Shown one piece after another: positions 42,669 through 51,040 of a stretch of DNA of 64,000 bases. Each line of letters starts with the position of its first letter. Within the stretch, counting starts at the first letter, position 1. A program made the position numbers and the translations under genes. The DNA comes from Lachnospiraceae bacterium AC3007. GTDB taxonomy: Bacteria; Bacillota; Clostridia; Lachnospirales; Lachnospiraceae. Below the pieces are notes generated by a model, which was not told where the DNA came from, ran no database searches, and saw only the letters and a program-made list of their open reading frames with translations. Location of the stretch: positions 17,511 through 81,510 of the forward strand of contig JHYK01000015.1 of assembly GCA_000621405.1 (NCBI GenBank), written 5' to 3'.

Positions 42669-43685
42669 TCAGATATTCATGATATCCGCTGTCATCGCTG
42701 CCCGCTTTAAGATATCCCTGAAGTGATCTATCTGAGGGCGGACACGATGCGTGGAGTAGATCGGGAAATATTCCTGAAGCTCCTCCGGCGTACCGTCGTG
42801 CATGGTCACGGTATTGGCGCCTGCCATGAGGCCAAGATACTGTCCGTCGGGGATCATCTTTTCAAGTGAACTGGTCGTGGGCATGAGCCTGTGAGGATTC
42901 ATGATCCGCATGATCGCCATCATGTTGAGAGTAAGCCTGCCGTCTCCGGCGGGCTCATTTTCAAATTCGGAATTCTCAGCGGGAATGAATATCGTGGTGC
43001 TGTTCATGGCAAGAGGAAGCTCATGCACGAGCTTCAGATCCGAGACCAGATCGTCCATCGTCTGACGGGGAAGACCTACTATATTGCCGGAACCTACCCT
43101 GTATCCGATATCAACCAGATCGTGGATGCAGCCCATGCGTCTTTCAAGATCGTCATTGGGCTTGCAGTATTTGAAGAGCTCTTCGTTTGATGCCTCGAAC
43201 TTAAGGATGTAATCCGTTGCTCCTGCATCATAGAGCCTTTTGTAATCGTCTGTGGTAAGATCTCCCATACAGAGGATGATGCGAAGATCCTGATGCTTTT
43301 CTTTTGTGGTGCTTATCGCATGTACTACGTCACTTATAAAAGCCTGGCTGGGATTCTCTCCGGACTGCAGGAGGATCACCTTGCGGCCCTTATTGCACAG
43401 ATAGTCCATAAGAAGCTCCATCTGCCGGGCGCTTAAGGTGTAATTGACCTTCTGGTCCTTACCTCCTATGGAACAGTAACGGCATCTCTGACGGCAGATA
43501 TTTGATATCTCAATAACGCTTCTGGACTGAGCGCGGTCATCGGGAAAGCATTCCTTCCTGCGGATGCGCGCAAGCTCAAATAACTCCTGCTCCTCGCCGT
43601 CTTTCAAGAGGAGAGCTTCTTTGAGCACCTGATCCGAATAATCTCCGTTTTGCAATGCCCTGACTGTACTGTTTGAAAAATCCAC
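42669..43685 (-). CDS. Radical SAM enzyme of the HydE/PylB/BioB group
   Basis: 338 residues from GTG at 43685. GGGAGG lies five bases before this GTG, which is why it is preferred over an in-frame ATG at 43718. The cluster motif CRQRCRYCSIG lies near residue 62 in SRSVIEISNICRQRCRYC. It continues with VILLQSGENPSQ, GDLTTDDYKRLYDAGATDYI and VGLPRQTMDDLVSDL, all typical of the biotin-synthase-like fold with a BATS domain. HydE builds the hydrogenase H-cluster; PylB makes methylornithine. Neither hydF/hydG nor pyl genes are nearby, so the exact reaction is open. HydE is the leading candidate for an anaerobe of this type. Confidence 0.85.
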   Translation of the reverse strand: MDFSNSTVRALQNGDYSDQVLKEALLLKDGEEQELFELARIRRKECFPDDRAQSRSVIEISNICRQRCRYCSIGGKDQKVNYTLSARQMELLMDYLCNKGRKVILLQSGENPSQAFISDVVHAISTTKEKHQDLRIILCMGDLTTDDYKRLYDAGATDYILKFEASNEELFKYCKPNDDLERRMGCIHDLVDIGYRVGSGNIVGLPRQTMDDLVSDLKLVHELPLAMNSTTIFIPAENSEFENEPAGDGRLTLNMMAIMRIMNPHRLMPTTSSLEKMIPDGQYLGLMAGANTVTMHDGTPEELQEYFPIYSTHRVRPQIDHFRDILKRAAMTADIMNI

Positions 43686-43822
43686 AATAACCTCCCGGCT
43701 GAAAGCCTTAAAACACAATATTATATGATACCACCTTTTACGCTGTTAGGATAGAGGGGAGAATCCGGGACAGACTGTCGCGTGAGATTTGATCAGGGGT
43801 ATTTTAGAGGAATCAAAAAAGT

Positions 43823-43830
43823 GCTACAAT
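43823..43830 (+). promoter_or_regulatory. Extended -10 element before the EutS-like genes
   Basis: TGCTACAAT ending at 43830, with a poor -35. It would start transcription about 50 bases before the first shell gene. Confidence 0.35.
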
Positions 43831-43889
43831 ACATAGGATATTGAAGACTTACAGACGTAAAGCAGTGATGATATCACAAGGAGTATGAC

Positions 43890-44255
43890 ATGAGCAATAC
43901 AGATACCGAGCGCATCAGGATAGTACAGGAGACGGTCGCAGGCAAGGAGATAACCTTCGCGCATATAATCGGCTCTCCTGCACCGATAATCTTCCAGAAG
44001 CTGGGACTTAACCCTCAGGTGGATTACAGTTCCTCTGCCATAGGGATAATGAACATGACTCCTCCCGAATCGGCCGTCATAGCTTCGGATATAGCGATAA
44101 AGAGCGGCGATATCTATCTGGGCTTTGCCGACAGGTTCACAGGTACCCTTATCATTACCGGAGAGCTTGCGGATGTACATTCCGCTCTGACGGAGATAGT
44201 CAATTATTTCCGTGACGAGCTGGGATATGTAGCCTGCAGGATCACACAGAGATAG
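43890..44255 (+). CDS. EutS/PduU-type microcompartment shell protein (copy 1)
   Basis: 121 residues, the usual length of the circularly permuted BMC fold. Characteristic stretches are RIVQETVAGKEITFAHIIGS at the N-terminus, AIGIMNMTPPESAVIASDIA, YLGFADRFTGTLIITG and the C-terminal LGYVACRITQ. EutS and PduU form bent or pored hexamers in shells that enclose aldehyde-producing pathways. AAGGAGTATGACATG gives a strong start. No signature enzyme, other shell protein or pentamer gene lies near. It is followed by a second, diverged copy and a EutP-like GTPase. Confidence 0.92.
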   Translation: MSNTDTERIRIVQETVAGKEITFAHIIGSPAPIIFQKLGLNPQVDYSSSAIGIMNMTPPESAVIASDIAIKSGDIYLGFADRFTGTLIITGELADVHSALTEIVNYFRDELGYVACRITQR

Positions 44256-44330
44256 TTTACATAATTTTGAAACAGTCTCGAAGCATATCCTTTGAGATCA
44301 ACATAAGTTGCTGAACACATAGTTAACATA

Positions 44331-44759
44331 ATGTCAAACCTTTCATCCGAAGAACTTCTTGAAAAGATATTTCATGACGATCCTGCAGCCCTTAAGGGCC
44401 GGGAGCTGAGGCTTACGCGCCTCCGTGTCCCCGGCAAGGAGGTCTGCTTTGCGCATGTCTTTACCCCGAATGATAACGGGATATATCAGAATCTCGGGCT
44501 TAATATCGGAGTACATGAAGGAGAGGACCATACAGGCGACTCAATAGGTATCCTCCGGTTCACTCCGTGGGAAGCAGTGATCGCGGCCGCTGATATCGCT
44601 CTCAAATCAGCCGATGTAGAGGTCGGATTCATGGACCGCTTCTGCGGATCGCTCATCATAACCGGCCGGATGGCACAGGTCACGACAGCCGTGGAGCAGA
44701 CGGTAAGATCCTTTGGAGATGAGCTGGGATTCGGAGTATGTGAGGTAACAAGGAATTGA
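44331..44759 (+). CDS. EutS/PduU-type microcompartment shell protein (copy 2, N-terminally extended)
   Basis: 142 residues. Residues 1-28 are an added helical segment (SSEELLEKIFHDDPAALKGR) of the type that targets cargo or tunes assembly. The BMC fold follows: VPGKEVCFAHVFTPND, SIGILRFTPWEAVIAAADIA, VGFMDRFCGSLIITG and LGFGVCEVTR. It shares the fold signature but only a minority of residues with copy 1. The upstream 75 bases are AT-rich and lack a clear ribosome site. Its TGA overlaps the TTG start of the GTPase. Two diverged EutS-type proteins could form a mixed hexamer. Confidence 0.9.
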   Translation: MSNLSSEELLEKIFHDDPAALKGRELRLTRLRVPGKEVCFAHVFTPNDNGIYQNLGLNIGVHEGEDHTGDSIGILRFTPWEAVIAAADIALKSADVEVGFMDRFCGSLIITGRMAQVTTAVEQTVRSFGDELGFGVCEVTRN

Positions 44760-45292
44760 GGAAGATGTTCCTTATGGGCAGGACGGAAGCAGGGAAGACG
44801 TCGCTGACCCAGGCGCTCAAGGGCGAAGAACTTCATTATGAAAAGACGCAGTATACGAATATATCCGATGACATGATAGATTCGCCGGGAGAGTACGCCG
44901 AGTCCAAGTATTTCAGTCTGGGGCTTGCGTGCTTTTCATTTGAGGCCGATGTAGTGGCGATCGTACAGGCAGCGGATGAGCCGTTCAATCTTTTCGGACA
45001 GTGCCTGCATACCTTTATCTTAAGACCGCTGATCGGGGTGATCACAAAGACAGATTCTTCAAACGCGAATATTCCGATGATACGACTCTGGATGGAGAAT
45101 GCCGGATGCGAGCGGATATTCGAGGTCAATAACAGAACAGGCGAGGGGATACAGGAGCTTCTGGATTATCTGAGCGAGGATCCCGAACCTCTGACGCTTG
45201 AGCAGGCCAAGTACAGACAGAGCCTCGGACTTAATGAATGGGATCCGCTTCCGGGCGGATATCCCGAATATATCAGGACTTCCGGGTCATAA
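44756..45292 (+). CDS. EutP/PduV-family small GTPase
   Basis: 178 residues. TTG at 44756 (overlapping the previous stop) gives MRKMFLMGRTEAGKTS, which aligns best with the family; ATG at 44765 is possible. The P-loop is GRTEAGKTS, the G3 equivalent DSPGEYAES, and TKTD is the G4 specificity motif. The short length and the DSPGE region place it with EutP/PduV rather than Era or TrmE. PduV has been linked to movement or placement of microcompartments on filaments. It is coupled to the second shell gene and forms a three-gene unit. Confidence 0.92.
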   Translation: MRKMFLMGRTEAGKTSLTQALKGEELHYEKTQYTNISDDMIDSPGEYAESKYFSLGLACFSFEADVVAIVQAADEPFNLFGQCLHTFILRPLIGVITKTDSSNANIPMIRLWMENAGCERIFEVNNRTGEGIQELLDYLSEDPEPLTLEQAKYRQSLGLNEWDPLPGGYPEYIRTSGS

Positions 45293-45316
45293 AAGACCGG
45301 TAAAGACGGAGGGTAC

Positions 45317-45817
45317 ATGGACGATTTTTATGTGGAATGCCTTGTGGCGAAAAAACCTAAAGCATATGAGACGCTGCTGAAAGGCGCAGCGTGGGGATTC
45401 ACGGCGCTTTTCCTTGTGGCGGGGCTTTTCAGTTTCTTTTTTCTTCTGGGCTTTGCCGCAATGCTCCTTGTGGATCTGCTGCTCCTTCCCCGGCTTTCCG
45501 TGGAATATGAATATCTGTACGTAGCAAAGACTCTGCAGATCGACAGCATCTTCTCCAAGGAAAAGCGTAAAAAGAACGCGGAGTATGACATGGATCAGAT
45601 GGAGATCTTTGCCGAGGAGGGTTCGCCGAAGCTTGATGATTATAAGAACGCGAACGTCACAGTCAGGGATTATACTTCGCGAGAAGCAGGGATACGTCCC
45701 TGGATACTCATCATCAGAAGAGGACAGACGCTTGAGAAGGTAAAACTTGAGCCCGATGAGGAGATGATAAAGGCGGTAAGGATGAATTATCCTCGAAAAG
45801 TCTTTGCCAATGCCTGA
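45317..45817 (+). CDS. DUF6106-like membrane protein
   Basis: 166 residues. MDDFYVECLVAKKPKAYE opens the chain, two adjacent helices lie at about 25-66, and a cytoplasmic basic/acidic domain follows with LSVEYEYLYVAKTLQIDSIF. In Lachnospiraceae a protein of this type is often encoded just before guaB. Function is unknown. It has a strong GGAGGG ribosome site. The guaB promoter lies in its last codons. Confidence 0.75.
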   Translation: MDDFYVECLVAKKPKAYETLLKGAAWGFTALFLVAGLFSFFFLLGFAAMLLVDLLLLPRLSVEYEYLYVAKTLQIDSIFSKEKRKKNAEYDMDQMEIFAEEGSPKLDDYKNANVTVRDYTSREAGIRPWILIIRRGQTLEKVKLEPDEEMIKAVRMNYPRKVFANA

Positions 45818-45832
45818 CTTTTACGTTATACT
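45804..45832 (+). promoter_or_regulatory. guaB promoter
   Basis: TTGCCA (45804-45809), a 17-base spacer and TATACT (45827-45832). The start is expected near 45839, 37 bases before guaB. Confidence 0.7.
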
Positions 45833-45851
45833 ATTCTGAATTATAGGTTGA

Positions 45852-47333
<1,482 letters not shown>

Positions 47334-47338
47334 CAAAG

Positions 47339-48148
47339 ATGCTGCAGTACATATGGACGGAGTTTGCCAAAGCGCTTAAGTCCAAAAATTCATTTAAATA
47401 CATACTGGGAATAATAGCGGCTTCCGTACTGGCAAATCTTGCGATGATAGCCTTCAGGGACTATGTATACGGTACCAACGACGGAACCTACGGATATAAC
47501 ATAATAATGTTTGCGGGGGGCTTTTTCTGGCTCCCCTATTACACCACCATATTCATATCAGACATGGTCTTCGGGAAGGAATATCCCGATCCCTTCATCA
47601 AGGACAGGATCACGAAGAGACTCAGACGTCCTCATCTGTATATAGGAAAGCTGATCGCGTCCTGGATGATGCTGGCAGTGTTTGTCCTGCTGGCCGTGGC
47701 CTTTTTCCTTGGCATATCGACACTTTTCCAGCTCTCAACAGGCACGCTGTCTTCCGACGTGGTGAAGGAGTTCGTGGTGAACGTGCTGTGTGCCTCACCG
47801 CTCCTTGCAGCAGGCGTATCGATAGGGCTTATGGCGCTTTTTATGTTTGAGAAAAAATGGAAGGCATTTCTTATGTTCTGGATTTTAACTGTCGGTATCG
47901 CCCGCATCGTCATGATCCTTGGGGCAGAGCCGATAAGCATTGAGTTTTTCAGATTCCTGAAGGACAAAGTCCTGCTGACGCCGCAGTTTACCACGCTGCA
48001 GTTTTTTGCTTCAAGGAATGTACCCCAGATACTGATATCGAGCTCGGTTTACATAATTATTTCGACGCTTATCGGCGGTTATGTTTTCTGCCGTAAGAGG
48101 ATAGATAATCTGCCGTCTGATGCGGCTGAAAGAGGAAAGGCGCTGTGA
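47339..48148 (+). CDS. ABC-2-like membrane protein without partner ATPase
   Basis: 269 residues with six predicted helices. It begins LQYIWTEFAKALKSKNSFKYI, the amphipathic entry helix typical of ABC-2 permeases, and ends with a basic tail. No ATP-binding gene lies nearby, so it may pair with one elsewhere or act alone. Substrate unknown. Its stop overlaps the start region of the methionine aminopeptidase gene. Confidence 0.8.
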   Translation: MLQYIWTEFAKALKSKNSFKYILGIIAASVLANLAMIAFRDYVYGTNDGTYGYNIIMFAGGFFWLPYYTTIFISDMVFGKEYPDPFIKDRITKRLRRPHLYIGKLIASWMMLAVFVLLAVAFFLGISTLFQLSTGTLSSDVVKEFVVNVLCASPLLAAGVSIGLMALFMFEKKWKAFLMFWILTVGIARIVMILGAEPISIEFFRFLKDKVLLTPQFTTLQFFASRNVPQILISSSVYIIISTLIGGYVFCRKRIDNLPSDAAERGKAL

Positions 48149-49014
48149 TGATAGGACGGAACAGCCCCTGCTGGTGTCACAGCGGGTTAAAGTATAAGAA
48201 CTGCCATGAGGTCTTCGATCAGCGGATCGAGGAATTCAGAAGACGCGGATACAAGGTACCCGGGCATGAGCTTATAAAGACGCCGGAGCAGATAAAAGGA
48301 TGCAAGGAGGCAGCCGAGATCAATATGGCCTGCCTTGATTACGTGGGAGAGCACATAGGAGCCGGCATATCCACGCAGGATATAGATGACTGGGTATCGA
48401 GGATCACGAAAGAGATGGGAGGGATTCCCGCAACTCTGGGATATGAAGGATTTCCGAAGAGCGTATGCACATCGATCAATTCCCAGGTATGTCACGGCAT
48501 ACCTTCCGAGGAGGATATCCTGGAGGACGGGGATATCATCAACGTGGACTGCACCACCATATTTAACGGCTATTATGCCGACAGTTCCAGGATGTTCATG
48601 ATAGGAGATGTGTCGCCGGAAGCAAGAAAACTTGTGGAGGACGTGCATGAAGCCGTGAATGTCGGACTTCGCGCCATCAAGCCCTGGAAGACTCTCGGTG
48701 ATATGGGAGCCGCAGTCAATGAATTCTGCATGTCAAAGGGGTATTCCGTGGTGCGCGAGATAGGAGGACACGGGGTAGGTATTGATTTCCATGAGGAGCC
48801 CTGGGTCAGCTATGTGACAAAGCCCGATACCGAGATGGTGATGGCGCCCGGACTCATGTTCACCGTGGAGCCCATGGTAAATATGGGAAAGGCAGATATA
48901 TTCATTGATGCGGAGAATGACTGGACGGTATATACGGATGACGACAGCCTGTCGGCCCAGTGGGAGGTACAGATAGTCGTCACGGAGGACGGATACGAGC
49001 CGATCTCGTGGTGA
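48148..49014 (+). CDS. map: Type I methionine aminopeptidase with SEC-C zinc motif
   Basis: 288 residues from ATG at 48148, spaced 7 bases from AAAGG and overlapping the previous stop; a GTG three bases earlier is the alternative. Residues 3-20 are a SEC-C zinc knuckle (GRNSPCWCHSGLKYKNCH, with one Gly replaced by His). The catalytic pita-bread fold has all metal ligands: NVDCTTIFNGYYADSSRMF (two Asp), GGHGVGIDFHEEP (His), TVEPM (Glu) and SAQWEVQIV (Glu). It removes N-terminal Met from nascent proteins. SEC-C MetAPs occur in many Firmicutes and may be recruited to the ribosome or Sec machinery. Confidence 0.94.
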   Translation: MIGRNSPCWCHSGLKYKNCHEVFDQRIEEFRRRGYKVPGHELIKTPEQIKGCKEAAEINMACLDYVGEHIGAGISTQDIDDWVSRITKEMGGIPATLGYEGFPKSVCTSINSQVCHGIPSEEDILEDGDIINVDCTTIFNGYYADSSRMFMIGDVSPEARKLVEDVHEAVNVGLRAIKPWKTLGDMGAAVNEFCMSKGYSVVREIGGHGVGIDFHEEPWVSYVTKPDTEMVMAPGLMFTVEPMVNMGKADIFIDAENDWTVYTDDDSLSAQWEVQIVVTEDGYEPISW

Positions 49015-49075
49015 TCGAAAAGATGCTCGCGGGAGCCTGTGCAAAAATAATGTTGCTTGTCCTTGGGATTTAGCG

Positions 49076-49329
49076 AAAGGTGCGTCTTCGCATGAGGTAC
49101 ATGCCGTCGGGTTTAAGCAAAAGGTTCGTCTTCGCATGAAGTACATGCCGTCGGGCTTAAGCGCTGCAAAATATGCCCTTTGGCATATTTTGAACGCCGT
49201 TTACGAGCGCTAAGCGCGAGTGGCGTCGGTAAAGATGCGCAAATGTGCCCGCCAGGCATGTCCTCATGCTTCGACTCACGTATTGTAAAAGATGCACAAA
49301 TGTACTCGCCAGGCACACCCTCATGCTTC
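49076..49329 (+). repeat. Repeat family B, two left-arm and two right-arm copies
   Basis: Left-arm copies (GTCTTCGCATGAGGTACATG-type, then CCGTCGGGTTTAAGC) lie at 49076-49119 and 49121-49165. Right-arm copies (AGATGCGCAAATGTGCCCG, then CCAGGCATGTCCTCATGCTTC) lie at 49231-49272 and 49288-49329. Between them a perfect hairpin CAAAATATGCC-CTTT-GGCATATTTTG spans 49167-49192. Both arms match the 8518-8603 element. Confidence 0.8.
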
Positions 49330-49396
49330 TCTGCTTTATCGATACAGTACAGGCGGGACCCGCAGGATATATGATGTCGACCGAGCAATAAGCCGG

Positions 49397-49515
49397 TGTT
49401 TCTTAACGAGGCAAAGTCTTATAGATTTCGCGGTTGCGATGGCCGTGCTGATTTTTAGCACGGAACAGCGCAGAGCGAAATCTTGTCTATAAGACTGAAG
49501 GCGAGTTTAGAAACA
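49397..49515 (+). repeat. Nested inverted-repeat element upstream of asnA
   Basis: Four layers: GTTTCT/AGAAAC (49398-49403, 49509-49514), AGTCTTATAG/CTATAAGACT (49415-49424, 49487-49496), ATTTCGC/GCGAAAT (49425-49431, 49475-49481) and CCGTGCT/AGCACGG (49443-49449, 49457-49463). It lacks T-box sequences. It may be a MITE-like element or a structured leader. No gene is supported from 49015 to 49586. Confidence 0.7.
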
Positions 49516-49586
49516 TCCGAGCGCGAGGTGATATCATATATCTGAGGGGACCCGGGTCACAATAATATTTAGAATATGGAGGGATT

Positions 49587-50585
49587 ATGGAGATTCCCGG
49601 AGATTACAGATCAGCGCTGGATATAAGACAGACGCAGGTAGCCATAAAAGAAGTAAAGGACTATTTTGAGCGGTCGCTTGCCAAGCACTTAAACCTCACC
49701 AGAGTGTCGGCTCCGCTTTTTGCGACGCCGGAATCCGGACTTAATGACAATCTGAACGGCGTGGAGAGACCGGTCAGCTTTGAGGTCGGAGAGACGGGCA
49801 AGACCGTGGAGATAGTTCAGTCCCTGGCAAAATGGAAGAGGATGGCGCTCGGAAAGTACGGCTTTGCTCCCGGAGAAGGCCTGTACACCGATATGACCGC
49901 TATTCGCCGCGATGAAGACACTGACAATCTTCACTCGATATACGTGGACCAGTGGGACTGGGAGAAGGTTATCGAAAAGAAAGACCGCACTTTTGAGACA
50001 CTGAAGGCCAACGCCGATGCCGTGTATGAGGCTATGAAGGAGACGGAGCGCTATATTGCCTCCAAATATGAGTATATCAACGGACAGCTCCCGGAGAGCA
50101 TGACATATATCACTACTCAGGAGCTCGAGGATATGTATCCCGATCTCGATCCCAAGGGAAGGGAGAGGAAAGCCGTCAGGGAGCATGGAGCCGTATTCCT
50201 GTCCCAGATAGGAGATAAGCTGAAGTCGGGCAAGAGACACGACGGAAGAGCCCCGGACTACGATGACTGGACACTGAACGGAGATATCATCGTATATTAT
50301 CCTGTACTGGATATCTCATTTGAGGTGTCTTCCATGGGTGTCAGGGTAGATGAGAAGGCTCTTATGAGACAGCTTGAGATCGCAGGCTGCGAGGAGAGGA
50401 AGGAGCTTGCTTTCCAGAAGTCGTTGCTTGAAGGGAAACTTCCTTACACAGTGGGCGGCGGGATCGGACAGTCCAGGATATGCATGTATTTCCTTCGCAA
50501 GGCGCATATCGGAGAAGTGCAGTCTTCGGTCTGGCCCGAGGAGATGCTCGCCGAAGCAGAGCGCATGGGACTGAAACTTTTATAA
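49587..50585 (+). CDS. asnA: Aspartate-ammonia ligase (asparagine synthetase A)
   Basis: 332 residues, the usual length. The class II synthetase-like fold is clear: YRSALDIRQTQVAIKEVKDYF, NLTRVSAPLFATPESGLNDN, VQSLAKWKRMAL, YTDMTAIRRDEDTDNLHSIY, VDQWDWEKVI and the C-terminal TVGGGIGQSRICMYFLR. It makes asparagine from aspartate, ammonia and ATP, producing AMP. It is encoded after a structured 570-base leader but no T-box is visible. ATGGAGGGATTATG is a strong start. Confidence 0.97.
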   Translation: MEIPGDYRSALDIRQTQVAIKEVKDYFERSLAKHLNLTRVSAPLFATPESGLNDNLNGVERPVSFEVGETGKTVEIVQSLAKWKRMALGKYGFAPGEGLYTDMTAIRRDEDTDNLHSIYVDQWDWEKVIEKKDRTFETLKANADAVYEAMKETERYIASKYEYINGQLPESMTYITTQELEDMYPDLDPKGRERKAVREHGAVFLSQIGDKLKSGKRHDGRAPDYDDWTLNGDIIVYYPVLDISFEVSSMGVRVDEKALMRQLEIAGCEERKELAFQKSLLEGKLPYTVGGGIGQSRICMYFLRKAHIGEVQSSVWPEEMLAEAERMGLKLL

Positions 50586-50600
50586 ACCAGGAGATGTAGA

Positions 50601-51026
50601 ATGTCACGGAGATACAGAGAAAGAGAATCTTCACTCGGGAAATGGATAGCGATCGTTATCATGCTGATCTTCATCATGCTGATCCTAATGGCCTACCTGA
50701 TACTGTCCGGCAACGGTAATTCCAATCCGGTGACCCAGAGTATCCAGCGTGAGGTCACGAAAAAGGCCGTGGACAAGGTCGTGACCGAGCAGAGCGGCGG
50801 AAGCACGAGCCTCCAGGAGATCGAATCCCAGATGAGCGATGACGATGCCGAGACATTTAACGATATTGTGGATAAATATTCCGAGTCCGGGCTTGTAAGC
50901 GAGGCGATAAGTGTTTATTCCGCTAACGGGGGTGACCTCGGTGCTACAGCCGACGAACTTCAAGACAAGGTGGATCCCGAGGACATAGAGACCCTGAAGG
51001 AGCTCTATTCCAAGTACGGGGAATGA
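50601..51026 (+). CDS. Small single-pass membrane protein of unknown function
   Basis: 141 residues. A short basic N-terminus (SRRYRERESS) and one helix at about 14-36 are followed by an acidic helical outer or cytoplasmic domain. This carries two related acidic units, LQEIESQMSDDDAETFNDIVDKYSESGL (about 71-98, cited here by its ends) and a later DELQDKVDPEDIETLKELY. No family is recognised. It starts 15 bases after asnA with CCAGGAG. Its stop is in a small hairpin (51025-51039) that also covers the ribosome site of the next gene. Confidence 0.75.
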   Translation: MSRRYRERESSLGKWIAIVIMLIFIMLILMAYLILSGNGNSNPVTQSIQREVTKKAVDKVVTEQSGGSTSLQEIESQMSDDDAETFNDIVDKYSESGLVSEAISVYSANGGDLGATADELQDKVDPEDIETLKELYSKYGE

Positions 51027-51040
51027 TCACTCGGTGATCG

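Noticed and set aside
43890..45292. Complete ethanolamine or propanediol microcompartment operon
   Set aside because: Only EutS-like and EutP-like genes are present; no shell hexamer, pentamer, aldehyde dehydrogenase or signature enzyme is nearby.
49397..49586. T-box riboswitch controlling asnA
   Set aside because: No GGTGGxACCGCG-type antiterminator or specifier loop is visible; the region is layered palindromes.
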